Below, piece after piece: positions 16,915 through 25,447 of a stretch of DNA of 64,000 nucleotides. The translations under genes were made by a program, and so were the position numbers. Within the stretch, counting starts at the first letter, position 1; each line of letters begins with the position of its first letter. The notes under the pieces were generated by a model. It saw only the letters and a list, made by a program, of their open reading frames with translations, was not told the origin of the DNA and did no database searches. Origin of the DNA: an uncultured Pelagibacteraceae bacterium (lineage in GTDB: Bacteria > Pseudomonadota > Alphaproteobacteria > Pelagibacterales > Pelagibacteraceae); NCBI GenBank assembly GCA_902573425.1, contig CACGJO010000001.1:186001-250000 (forward strand), in the 5' to 3' direction.

Positions 16915-17631
16915 ATGAAAAATAAATTAATTATTAAAAATACTAAAAGTAAGTTTTATCACAAACTGTTAAATAATGAAGTGGTTTACGACAAAAAACC
17001 ATTAAAAAGATATAAACAAAATATCACATCAGTGTATTCAAAAGATAAATTTAAAAATCTAGATTTATTAAAAAATAAAATTAATTCTATTAAAAATTGT
17101 GAACTTAAGAATAGTGCACAACAAATTGTATTTTCAGATGGCAATCCAGATGCAAAAGTAATGATAATCGGAGAAGGTCCAGGTGCAAATGAAGACAAGG
17201 AAGGTAAGCCTTTTGTGGGAAGAGCTGGAAAACTTTTGGATAAAATGCTTCAAGCTATAAAACTTAGCAGAAATAATGTTTATATCTCTAATGTCGTAAA
17301 TTTTAGACCTCCTTTGAATAGAAGGCCAACCGATGCAGAAATAAACAGATACCTACCTTTTCTAACCAATCATATAGAAATAATAAGTCCTAAAATTCTT
17401 TTGCTATTAGGTAGTACAGCTTTAAATGCATTGGTTGGAAATGAAATCGTAATTTCTAAAGCTAGAGGAAAATGGATAAAAAAGAAAATAGGCAAAATAA
17501 ACACTGAAGTTATTGCATCATTCCATCCCGCATTTTTAATGAGACAGCCCGAGCAAAAAAAATATGCTTGGGAAGATTTAAAAATGGTAAGAAAAAAAAT
17601 ATCTGAATTAAAGATAAAATTAAATGGCTAG
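16915..17631 (+). CDS. Uracil-DNA glycosylase, family 4-like, lacking Fe-S cysteines
   Basis: A 238-residue protein with the family-4 UDG blocks: GEGPGANEDKEGKPFVG (about 86-102), NVVNFRPPLNRRPT, and SFHPAFLMRQPEQK with the conserved active-site histidine. It removes uracil from DNA. Family-4 enzymes normally bind a [4Fe-4S] cluster through four cysteines. This protein has only one cysteine (Cys62), and a Tyr precedes PFL where a ligand is usual. A cluster therefore cannot form in the usual way. It overlaps rnhB by 8 bases. Confidence 0.85.
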   Translation: MKNKLIIKNTKSKFYHKLLNNEVVYDKKPLKRYKQNITSVYSKDKFKNLDLLKNKINSIKNCELKNSAQQIVFSDGNPDAKVMIIGEGPGANEDKEGKPFVGRAGKLLDKMLQAIKLSRNNVYISNVVNFRPPLNRRPTDAEINRYLPFLTNHIEIISPKILLLLGSTALNALVGNEIVISKARGKWIKKKIGKINTEVIASFHPAFLMRQPEQKKYAWEDLKMVRKKISELKIKLNG

Positions 17632-18193
17632 TAAAATTTTTGCAGGTGTTGACGAAGTTGGAAGAGGTTGTTTGGCTGGTCCAGTTATTTCTTGTGCTGT
17701 AATTTTAAAAAAAAATATTGACAAAAAAATTCTGAAGGATTCAAAAACTATTTCTTTTAAAGATAGATTAAAAATTGCTGAACATATAAAAAAAAACTCT
17801 TGGTACGCTATTGGTTCTGCCTCTGTTAAAGAAATAGATAAGTATAATATTTTTAATGCTTCTTTACTTTCGATGGAAAGAGCTGCAAAAAAACTTAAAA
17901 GAAAACCGCATATTTTTCTCATCGATGGAACACATGCGCCTAAAAAATTAAAGAATTCAAAAACAGTAGTTAAGGGTGACCAAAAAATTAAGTGTATTTC
18001 AGCAGCCTCTATTGTGGCAAAGGTTTACAGAGATCTTTATATGATAAAATTAGGAAATAAATTTCCTCAATATAAATGGCATAAAAATTTTGGTTACGGT
18101 ACTGACCAACATTTGGGTGCACTGAAAAAATTTGGTATTACAAATTTTCACAGAAAAAGTTATAAGCCTGTACACAACATATTGTCTAGATAG
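17624..18193 (+). CDS. rnhB: Ribonuclease HII
   Basis: A 189-residue enzyme that nicks at ribonucleotides in DNA and at RNA-DNA hybrids. The type 2 RNase H signature GVDEVGRGCLAGPV carries the first catalytic acids. LIDGTHAPK, KCISAASIVAKVYRD and the C-terminal HKNFGYGT with THH-like end segment follow. It overlaps the upstream uracil-DNA glycosylase gene, forming a small repair unit. RNase HI is also encoded in this window, at 33753. Confidence 0.96.
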   Translation: MASKIFAGVDEVGRGCLAGPVISCAVILKKNIDKKILKDSKTISFKDRLKIAEHIKKNSWYAIGSASVKEIDKYNIFNASLLSMERAAKKLKRKPHIFLIDGTHAPKKLKNSKTVVKGDQKIKCISAASIVAKVYRDLYMIKLGNKFPQYKWHKNFGYGTDQHLGALKKFGITNFHRKSYKPVHNILSR

Positions 18194-18236
18194 ATTTCTC
18201 TAACACACAATAGACTCCAAAAGATAAAAAAAAAAA

Positions 18237-18265
18237 TTGACGCTGGATTCAATTTCGGGTTGAAT
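18237..18265 (+). promoter_or_regulatory. Candidate ccrM promoter with GANTC site and dyad
   Basis: TTGACG at 18237-18242 and TTGAAT at 18260-18265 are 17 bases apart, directly upstream of the ccrM ATG at 18273. The spacer holds GATTC (18246-18250), the sequence that CcrM methylates. An exact inverted repeat, ATTCAA (18247-18252) and TTGAAT (18260-18265), covers the spacer and the -10 element. A methylation-sensitive feedback on ccrM would resemble Caulobacter, but this is inference. Confidence 0.4.
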
Positions 18266-18272
18266 TGAATAA

Positions 18273-19340
18273 ATGACGAAAATTATTAACAAGATAGAAA
18301 ATGGAGACTCAATTGAAATTTTAAAGAGAATTCCAGATAAAAGTTTCGATTTAGTTTTTGCAGACCCTCCCTACAATATGCAAATTGGTGAAAAGCTTAC
18401 AAGACCTGATGACAGCAAGGTAGATGGAGTTAACGATAAGTGGGATCAGTTTTCAAGTTTCGAACATTATGATAAATTTTCTAAATATTGGCTGAAGGAA
18501 TGTAAAAGGATTCTGAAAGATAATGGTTCTATGTGGGTGATAGGAACTTACCATAATATTTTCAGACTAGGTTACCATATTCAAAATTTGAATTACTGGA
18601 TATTGAATGATGTAATTTGGAGAAAAAATAATCCGATGCCTAACTTTAAAGGCACTCGATTTACAAATGCACATGAAACTTTAATTTGGGCATCAAAAAA
18701 TAAAAAATCAAGATATACATTTAATTACCAATCTTTAAAATGTTTGAATGATGATTTGCAAATGAGGTCGGACTGGATACTTCCAATTTGTAACGGTAAA
18801 GAAAGATTAAAAAAAGATGGTAAGAAGATTCACTCAACACAAAAACCTGAGGCGTTATTACATAGAATAATATTGGCTACAACAAATAAAGGCGATTCCA
18901 TATTTGACCCCTTCCTAGGTACCGGAACTACAGCTGTTGTTGCAAAAAAATTAGGTCGGAAGTATTTTGGCGTAGAAAAAGATAAAAAATATTTTCAAGC
19001 AGCAAAACAAAGAATTAATGAAACATTGGAAATTAAAGATGATTATCTTGACATTCTTCCAAATAATAAGTCTAAACCAAGAGTTCCGTTTGGATCGTTA
19101 ATTGAAATGGGATTAATAAAACCTGGAACTACTCTTTTTGACGTAAAAAAGAGGTATAATGCTAAAATAATGGTTGATGGAAGCTTAAAGTGTCAAAAAG
19201 CTGAGGGATCAATCCATAAAGTGGCTGCAAAAATTATTGGAGCTGAAAGCTGCAACGGTTGGACTTATTGGCATTATATTTCAGGAAATGACCTTAAGCC
19301 AATTGATAATTTAAGGGAAAAGTTAAGACCTTCTTCTTAA
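18273..19340 (+). CDS. ccrM: Cell-cycle adenine-N6 DNA methyltransferase, CcrM type (GANTC)
   Basis: A 355-residue orphan beta-class N6-adenine methyltransferase. The catalytic motif LVFADPPYNMQIG comes first (about residues 28-40). The SAM motif FDPFLGTGTTAVVAKKLGRKYFGVE follows, then a C-terminal RAMA domain of about 80 residues (PFGSLIEMGLIKPGTTLF to the end). This order and tail match CcrM of alphaproteobacteria, which methylates GANTC during the cell cycle. No cognate nuclease is adjacent. Its 3' end overlaps the convergent flavin monooxygenase gene by 4 bases. Confidence 0.95.
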   Translation: MTKIINKIENGDSIEILKRIPDKSFDLVFADPPYNMQIGEKLTRPDDSKVDGVNDKWDQFSSFEHYDKFSKYWLKECKRILKDNGSMWVIGTYHNIFRLGYHIQNLNYWILNDVIWRKNNPMPNFKGTRFTNAHETLIWASKNKKSRYTFNYQSLKCLNDDLQMRSDWILPICNGKERLKKDGKKIHSTQKPEALLHRIILATTNKGDSIFDPFLGTGTTAVVAKKLGRKYFGVEKDKKYFQAAKQRINETLEIKDDYLDILPNNKSKPRVPFGSLIEMGLIKPGTTLFDVKKRYNAKIMVDGSLKCQKAEGSIHKVAAKIIGAESCNGWTYWHYISGNDLKPIDNLREKLRPSS

Positions 19341-20473
19341 ATAGTTTTGTAAATAATTCCTAAGTATTTGTTTAAAAATTTTTCTTTTTTTGTAATTTTT
19401 CTTAATAGATAATTTCTCGCTTTTACCATTAAGGGATTTGATAAATGAAAAGAAAAATAATTTAACTTTGACCTGCTATTGATAAGTTTAGTTTTCTCAA
19501 GCCGTTTTTTAAAGTAAAGATTTTGGACTGCTTTACTATTTTTAGAGAGTAAATTAAATAACTCATATGCGGCCTCAATAGATTGTGAAGCTCCTTGCGC
19601 CATAGTGGGATGAAAAGTATAAAATGCATCACCTAAATAAAATAAATTTTCATAAATTGATTTTGATGGTTTTTTGCTAGTATATATAGGCCAAGACTCT
19701 AAATTTCCTTTAAATAAATTTTCTAAATTTTTGTTCTGTGAAAGTATTTCTTTTTGGATTAGTGCTCTAGCATCTATATTTGTTTTTAATTTTTGCCTAA
19801 TTATAGTAACTATATTTAATTTCCTATCTTTATTAACTGGATAAATAACAATATGAGCATTTTTTAGCATTATAAGAGATATACTTTTTTCCTCGTAAAT
19901 AAAATCTTGTGTAGATTGAAGTAATGTTCTTATTGCAATTGAACCACTATAACTTGGATTTATATTTTTATTTTCGATAACTGATTTTGTATTTGAAAAA
20001 ACACCATCTGAGACAACAATATAATCTACTAAATCATTGGTATTATCTTTAAAATTAATTAAAAGTTTTTCTTTAATTTTTGAAACTTTTTTTATTTCTT
20101 TTCCAAAGCGAATATTATTTGCGAATAAATTACTCTTTAAAAATTCTATTAATGTTGATCTTCTTAAAGTTGTATATTTTATTTTTTCAGAATTAAAATT
20201 AGACAAATCTAAATTACAAATTTTTTTATCATCCCCAGAATAAAAATTTAATACTAATGGATTAAATAAATTATTATTATTTATATTTAAAAAACCAATT
20301 TTATTTAAAATGGATATGCTATTTGGCGCTAGTTGAATTCCATAGCCTTCCTCCAAGCTTAGAATTTTTTCTTTTTCGTAAACCATTATTTCAAAGTTCG
20401 AATTTGCTTTAAAGAGATTCGCAATAGTGAGACCAGCGATGCCAGACCCTATTATAGCAATTTTTTTTTTCAT
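19337..20473 (-). CDS. FAD-dependent monooxygenase, substrate unknown
   Basis: A 378-residue group A flavin hydroxylase. The FAD-binding GxGxxG fold is at the N-terminus (IAIIGSGIAGLTIANLF), and the second flavin motif GDAFYTFHPTMAQGASQSIEAA is at about 280-300. It resembles salicylate and 3-hydroxybenzoate hydroxylases and UbiH-type enzymes. The substrate, a quinone precursor or an aromatic compound, cannot be decided. It overlaps the mutY stop by one base (TAATG), so it is co-translated with mutY. Confidence 0.82.
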   Translation of the reverse strand: MKKKIAIIGSGIAGLTIANLFKANSNFEIMVYEKEKILSLEEGYGIQLAPNSISILNKIGFLNINNNNLFNPLVLNFYSGDDKKICNLDLSNFNSEKIKYTTLRRSTLIEFLKSNLFANNIRFGKEIKKVSKIKEKLLINFKDNTNDLVDYIVVSDGVFSNTKSVIENKNINPSYSGSIAIRTLLQSTQDFIYEEKSISLIMLKNAHIVIYPVNKDRKLNIVTIIRQKLKTNIDARALIQKEILSQNKNLENLFKGNLESWPIYTSKKPSKSIYENLFYLGDAFYTFHPTMAQGASQSIEAAYELFNLLSKNSKAVQNLYFKKRLEKTKLINSRSKLNYFSFHLSNPLMVKARNYLLRKITKKEKFLNKYLGIIYKTI

Positions 20474-21474
20474 TAATATAAGTTTTCTAATCGTCTAAAT
20501 ATTTTTTTAGTAAATGTGGGTATAAATTCTTTTTTATCATATAACGAATACCAACTTAAGTCTTTTGGAATCTTGCGTGAAAATTTATAATACAAATCTA
20601 TATTTAGTGTTTTGTTTGAAATCGAATTTTTATAATTACATAAAAAATTCCAGTTTTTTACTTTTTGTTTATTTATTTTTTCTTTAATGATGGGAAGATT
20701 GCAGTTTTTTAGAAAACCTAAATCATTTTTATTTGTTAAACCAATTTGTTTGTTATTATTTATATAACAAAAAATACTATAACTTTTTTTACTAAAATTA
20801 ATTGGTGAAGTTAATTTATTTTTTGTATTAGATTTTTTGAATTTACAAAATTTTTTAAAAATACAGATATTACAATGAGGATCTTTTGGTTTGCAGACAA
20901 GGGATCCAAACTCCATTATAGCTTCAACAAAATCTGAGTTTCTTTTTGAATTAAATAATTTATTTCTGTTTTTTGTTACAAATTTTTCAAAATTTATTTT
21001 ATTTTCTCTTTTGTTAATAAGTCTTGAGAAGATTCTCTTAACATTGCTGTCTAGGGCAATTCTGGGCTGGTTATAAACGAGTCCCAATAATGCATTTCCA
21101 GTATAATCACCAATACCTGGAAGCTTTTTAAGCTCAGATAAAGTTTTTGGTAAAATTGAATTTTTTTCTTTAATTATAATTTTAGAAGTCGCTAATAAGT
21201 GCCTGGCTCTTCTGTAATATCCTAATCCTTCCCAGTATTTAAGAATTTGTTTCTCATTAGTTTTTGAGAGTTTTTTAAGTGTTGAGATTTTGTTTGTGAA
21301 TCTTAAAAAATAAGGAATTACAGTTTTAACTTGTGTTTGTTGCAGCATAAACTCACTCAACAATCTATAGTATAGCTTTTTTGGTGAATGAAATGGTACA
21401 CGCCAAGGTAATGCGCGCTTATTATTATCATACCAACTAATTATTTTTTTTGATAAATTAAACTTTAAATGCAT
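20473..21474 (-). CDS. mutY: A/G-specific adenine glycosylase MutY
   Basis: About 333 residues from the ATG at 21474. A start at 21516 would lie inside the divergent gene. The HhH-GPD fold shows LPWRVPFHSPKKLYYRLLSEFMLQQTQV, the catalytic region LPGIGDYTGNALLGLVYN, and DSNVKRIFSR. The [4Fe-4S] ligands are intact in VCKPKDPHCNICIFKKFCKF (spacing 6-2-5). It removes adenine opposite 8-oxoguanine. The C-terminal NUDIX-like domain is poorly conserved. The start codon abuts the start codon of the divergent DUF721 gene. Confidence 0.94.
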   Translation of the reverse strand: MHLKFNLSKKIISWYDNNKRALPWRVPFHSPKKLYYRLLSEFMLQQTQVKTVIPYFLRFTNKISTLKKLSKTNEKQILKYWEGLGYYRRARHLLATSKIIIKEKNSILPKTLSELKKLPGIGDYTGNALLGLVYNQPRIALDSNVKRIFSRLINKRENKINFEKFVTKNRNKLFNSKRNSDFVEAIMEFGSLVCKPKDPHCNICIFKKFCKFKKSNTKNKLTSPINFSKKSYSIFCYINNNKQIGLTNKNDLGFLKNCNLPIIKEKINKQKVKNWNFLCNYKNSISNKTLNIDLYYKFSRKIPKDLSWYSLYDKKEFIPTFTKKIFRRLENLY

Positions 21475-21957
21475 AGTAAAAAAAATTATAATAATAAAAG
21501 TGCCTTCCCTATTCAAGGATTAAGGCCTATGTCTAAAACTCTTCCTAATGGTCTTAAAACAATTTTAAAAAAAGGTGGATACAACTACGCTTCGATAATC
21601 AATAACTGGTCAGATTTAGTTGGAAAACAAATATCTGATGTTTGTTATCCAAAATCAATTAAAACTGGAAAAGAATTAAAAGATGGAATTCTACATTTGA
21701 ATGTTTTTCATGGTGATCAGCTTTTAATAGAATATAATAAATCAAAAATCATAGACAGAATAAATGTTTTTTTTGGATATAAATTTGTAAAAAATATTAA
21801 AATATTTTTAATTAAAGAAAAAATTGATCCTAAAAAAAATATAAATTTTACAAACAATAAAAATTCTAAGTATCAAAAAAAATTGGAAAAGATACAAAAT
21901 CCTGAGTTAAAGAAAAAAATCAATAATTTGATAAATGCATTTAATAACAAAAAATAA
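21469..21957 (+). CDS. DUF721/DciA-like protein
   Basis: A 162-residue protein with the DUF721 pattern: LPNGLKTILKKGGYNYASIINNWSDLVGKQISDVCYP, then a domain with KDGILHLNVFHGDQLLIEY. DUF721 contains DciA, a loader of the replicative helicase in many bacteria. Whether this short alphaproteobacterial form acts so is inference. The order mutY, DUF721, DsbA-like, smc is common in alphaproteobacteria. The ATG at 21469-21471 directly precedes the reverse ATG of mutY (21472-21474). Confidence 0.78.
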   Translation: MHSKKNYNNKSAFPIQGLRPMSKTLPNGLKTILKKGGYNYASIINNWSDLVGKQISDVCYPKSIKTGKELKDGILHLNVFHGDQLLIEYNKSKIIDRINVFFGYKFVKNIKIFLIKEKIDPKKNINFTNNKNSKYQKKLEKIQNPELKKKINNLINAFNNKK

Positions 21958-21958
21958 A

Positions 21959-22567
21959 ATGAAAATTAAATATATTGGGTATTTTACTATTTTTTTTTTA
22001 ACAATATTATGCTTATCTAATTTCAATTCTAATGCTTTGGAGATAGATAAAAAAGTTTATGCTGGAAACAAAGATGCTAAAGTAACGGTAAAAGTATTTT
22101 CTTCCTTGACTTGTCCATATTGTGCCGATTTTCATAAAAATGTTTTTATTAAATTAAAAAAAGAATTCATAGATTCAAACTATGTTCGATTCGAGCACCA
22201 TAGTTTCCCTTTAGATTTGGCCGCTTTGAATGCAGAAAAAATTTTAAGATGTGTGACTGATCACAAAAAAAGAATAGCTCTTTTAGATGAAATTTATGAA
22301 AAACAAGAAGAATGGGCCTCAGGAAATGATATTAACAACATTAACTCCAAATTGTCAAAAATCGCAAAGAAATATGATTTAAATGATGATAGAATAAAAA
22401 ATTGCTTAGTAAATGAAAATTTAGAAAATGAAATATTAGAAATTAGAATAAATGGAAGCAAAAAATACTCTATTCAATCTACTCCCACAATTTTTATAAA
22501 TGAAAAAAAATATGATGGTAAGCATGACTATAATTTATTTAAGAAAGAAATAGAAAAACTATTATAA
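21959..22567 (+). CDS. DsbA-like thiol:disulfide oxidoreductase, periplasmic
   Basis: About 202 residues from the ATG at 21959. An N-terminal signal (YIGYFTIFFLTILCLSNFNSNA) leads to a thioredoxin-fold domain with the active-site motif CPYC in SSLTCPYCADFHKNVF. An inserted helical region follows, then the cis-Pro segment IQSTPTIFINEKKYDG. It fits the DsbA/BdbD (Thioredoxin_4) group, which oxidises or reshuffles disulfides in exported proteins such as cytochromes. It starts 1 base after the DUF721 stop and ends 3 bases before smc. Confidence 0.9.
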   Translation: MKIKYIGYFTIFFLTILCLSNFNSNALEIDKKVYAGNKDAKVTVKVFSSLTCPYCADFHKNVFIKLKKEFIDSNYVRFEHHSFPLDLAALNAEKILRCVTDHKKRIALLDEIYEKQEEWASGNDINNINSKLSKIAKKYDLNDDRIKNCLVNENLENEILEIRINGSKKYSIQSTPTIFINEKKYDGKHDYNLFKKEIEKLL

Positions 22568-22570
22568 ATT

Positions 22571-25150
22571 ATGAATTTTAAAAAATTGGAATTAATCGGC
22601 TTTAAATCTTTCTTTGATAAAACTACTTTTTTTATTCAAGACGGTTTAACGGGGATAGTTGGGCCTAATGGGTGTGGTAAATCAAATATTGTTGAGTCTT
22701 TACGATGGTGTATGGGGGAAACATCTGCAAAAAGTATGCGAGGATCTGGTATGGAAGATATAATATTTTCAGGAACATCAAATAAACCAGCAAAAAATAT
22801 ATCAGAAGTAATAATTACAATAGATAATTCACAAAAAGAGGGTCCTGGAAAATATTTGAATATGGAAGAAATAGTAATCAAGAGGAAAATTGAACGTGAA
22901 AAAGGTTCAAAATATTTTATTAATGAAAAAGAAGTAAGAGCAAAAGATGTACAGACTTTTTTTGCTGACCTATCCACTGGAGCTCACTCACCATCGATAA
23001 TAAGTCAGGGGAAAATTGGAATGATTGTTACAGCAAAACCACAAGAGAGAAAATCAGTTTTAGAGGAGGCTGCGGGAATTTCTGGGATACACATTAGAAG
23101 GCATGAGGCTGAGACAAGATTAAATGCTGCAGAAAATAATCTTAAAAGAGCTGATGAATTAAAAAAACAACAAGAGAAACAACTTGAAAACTTAAAAAAG
23201 CAAGCCGAGGAAGCTACGAGATATAGGGAAATATCTGAAAAAATAAAAACTGTCGAAGCAGGACTTTTTTATTTGAAACTTCAGGAAATTGAAAATGAAA
23301 CTTCTCAAGTAAAAGTTAAGCTTTCAGCGATTGATAATGAAGTTAATTCTGTAAAAAAAGATATTGAGCATAATAAAGAATTAGTGGAGGAAGAAAGTAA
23401 AAAACTTGAGCCATTGAAGGACAAAAAAATTGAAAATTCTTCCTCAATTCAAAAAATTAATTTAGAGATTTCAAATTTAAATGAGGAAGAAAAAAGAGTT
23501 AAAGATTTAAATATAAAATTATTAAATAATATTAAAACTATCCAATCAGATCTGGAGAGGGAGAAAAGTATATCACTAGATGCATCATTAAATGAAAAGA
23601 GAATCTTAGAAGAAAAAAATGAACTTTTAAAAACCGAAAGACAATTATTCGATATTGAAAAAAAATCAGAGATAGATCTAGATTTATCAAGAAGCGAACT
23701 TAAAGATCATCAGATTAAACTTGATGACTTTTTAGAAAAAAAACTGGAGTCTGTTGACCTAAAAGAACAGCTTAAAATTTTTATTAAAATTGATGAAATA
23801 AATAAATCTGTAATAAGAAGTTTAGAGGACTCAAGATTAGATGAGGCGAACTCAGGACTAAAAAAAATTAATGAAATTTTACAAAATCAGATCAAAAATA
23901 TTGAAGTTATAGATAGGAATGATTTGAGTATAAATGTAAAAGGACTTATTGAGAATATAACACTGTCCCAAGAGAGATATGCATCCTCATTTGGTAAAAA
24001 CCAAACAATTAGAAGTGACTCTATAAAAAGAAAGGAAAGAATAAAAAATATTGATCAAGAATTAGAAAATTGGAAAGATCTAAAAGTTAATTCTGAAAAA
24101 ATGATGCTGGAGTTGAGTGATAGAGTTAAAAAAGTTGAATTAGAGTTAGATGAAAACCAAAAGAATCCTGAACAAATTGCAATAAATAAAGGTCAGAATA
24201 TCCAAAAACTTGAAAATACTGAAAAACAAAATAATGATTTAGAAATAGAAATAGAAAAAGTCGAAGCAAATTATATCGAAGCCAATAATAAGCTGCGGGA
24301 TATAGAGGAAAAATCTGTTGTTTTAAGAGAAAATAAAGCAAGACAAGAAGCTACGATAGAGGGAATTGATCAAAGAAAAATGGATCTTATATATTTAGTT
24401 AAGAATGAACTAAAATTAGAGAATATAAACAATTTATTATCTATTTCTGATTTAAACGACTTGCCCAAACCACCATCAGTAAAAGAACAAGAAGATAAAT
24501 TGAACAAACTCAAAAAAGATAGAGAGTCTTTAGGTTCTGTTAACTTAAGAGCAGATGTAGAAACTGAAAAATATAGAGCAACTATAAAAAAAATGGAAGA
24601 TGATAGAACTGATCTTGTATCTGCAATAGTTAAATTAAAATCTAGTATTAATGAGTTAAATCAAAGGGGCAGAGAAAGACTCTTAGATGCTTTTAATAAA
24701 GTAAATAGAAAGTTTAATGAGGTTTTTACAAAGCTCTTTAATGGAGGGAATGCTAAGCTCGAACTAGTAGACTCGGATGATCCTTTAGAAGCTGGATTAG
24801 AAATGTTAGTTTCGCCACCAGGAAAAAGGTTGCAATCAATAACTCTTTTGTCTGGTGGAGAACAGGCTTTAACAGCTATTTCACTTATATTTGCAATTTT
24901 TTTAACTAATCCTTCGCCTATATGTATCTTAGATGAAGTTGATGCACCGTTGGACGATGCAAATGTAACTAGGTTTTGTTCATTGCTAGATCAGCTTATT
25001 TCAATTACTAAAACCAAGTTTATAATAATAACTCACCATGCTTTAACTATGTCGAAAATGAATAGACTTTATGGTGTAACAATGCCTGAAAAAGGTATCA
25101 GCAAACTTGTGGCTGTCGATTTACAACGGGCAGAAGAATTGGTTGCTTAA
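22571..25150 (+). CDS. smc: SMC-type chromosome segregation ATPase, short and apparently hinge-less
   Basis: An 859-residue protein with a complete SMC ATPase head. The N-terminal half has KLELIGFKSF and Walker A GPNGCGKSNIVESLRW (about 32-47). The C-terminal half has the ABC signature LLSGGEQALTAISL and Walker B CILDEVDAPLDDANV (about 775-810). Bacterial SMC proteins are usually about 1150-1190 residues with a globular hinge in mid-chain. Here the middle (about 170-700) looks like continuous coiled coil, and I find no glycine-rich hinge. Only a short helical segment (about 396-455) breaks it. Position after mutY-DUF721-dsbA is standard for alphaproteobacterial smc. No scpA or scpB is in the window. 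Confidence 0.9.
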   Translation: MNFKKLELIGFKSFFDKTTFFIQDGLTGIVGPNGCGKSNIVESLRWCMGETSAKSMRGSGMEDIIFSGTSNKPAKNISEVIITIDNSQKEGPGKYLNMEEIVIKRKIEREKGSKYFINEKEVRAKDVQTFFADLSTGAHSPSIISQGKIGMIVTAKPQERKSVLEEAAGISGIHIRRHEAETRLNAAENNLKRADELKKQQEKQLENLKKQAEEATRYREISEKIKTVEAGLFYLKLQEIENETSQVKVKLSAIDNEVNSVKKDIEHNKELVEEESKKLEPLKDKKIENSSSIQKINLEISNLNEEEKRVKDLNIKLLNNIKTIQSDLEREKSISLDASLNEKRILEEKNELLKTERQLFDIEKKSEIDLDLSRSELKDHQIKLDDFLEKKLESVDLKEQLKIFIKIDEINKSVIRSLEDSRLDEANSGLKKINEILQNQIKNIEVIDRNDLSINVKGLIENITLSQERYASSFGKNQTIRSDSIKRKERIKNIDQELENWKDLKVNSEKMMLELSDRVKKVELELDENQKNPEQIAINKGQNIQKLENTEKQNNDLEIEIEKVEANYIEANNKLRDIEEKSVVLRENKARQEATIEGIDQRKMDLIYLVKNELKLENINNLLSISDLNDLPKPPSVKEQEDKLNKLKKDRESLGSVNLRADVETEKYRATIKKMEDDRTDLVSAIVKLKSSINELNQRGRERLLDAFNKVNRKFNEVFTKLFNGGNAKLELVDSDDPLEAGLEMLVSPPGKRLQSITLLSGGEQALTAISLIFAIFLTNPSPICILDEVDAPLDDANVTRFCSLLDQLISITKTKFIIITHHALTMSKMNRLYGVTMPEKGISKLVAVDLQRAEELVA

Positions 25151-25159
25151 AATTTTCTC

Positions 25160-25447
25160 ATGAGCGACTTAGAGGATTTAAAAACTCGCCTAAAAATTGC
25201 AAAATCAAAATTGCAAAAAGATAAAACTCAAAATGCAGATAAAAAGGGTGTTTTTCTTGGGAATGCATTTAAATTGGGAACAGAGTTGGTCGCAGCCGTT
25301 ATCGTTGGGACAATTATTGGGTTTATTTTAGATAATTGGTTTGGTACTAAACCAATATTAATTATAGTATTTTTCTTATTTGGGGCTGCTGCTGGTATTA
25401 CAAACGTTATTAAAGCTGCAAGAAAAATGCAAAGGGATATAAAATAA
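25160..25447 (+). CDS. atpI: ATP synthase protein I
   Basis: A 95-residue protein with a charged N-terminal half and two membrane helices (LVAAVIVGTIIGFILDNWFG and LIIVFFLFGAAAGITNVI). This is the AtpI pattern at the head of F0 operons. AtpI helps assemble the c-ring and may aid Mg2+ supply. It starts 9 bases after smc and overlaps the atpB start by one base (TAATG). Confidence 0.9.
   Translation: MSDLEDLKTRLKIAKSKLQKDKTQNADKKGVFLGNAFKLGTELVAAVIVGTIIGFILDNWFGTKPILIIVFFLFGAAAGITNVIKAARKMQRDIK

Noticed and set aside
18273-19340. ccrM as the modification half of a restriction system
   Set aside because: No nuclease gene is adjacent, and the C-terminal RAMA domain and motif order match the orphan cell-cycle enzyme.
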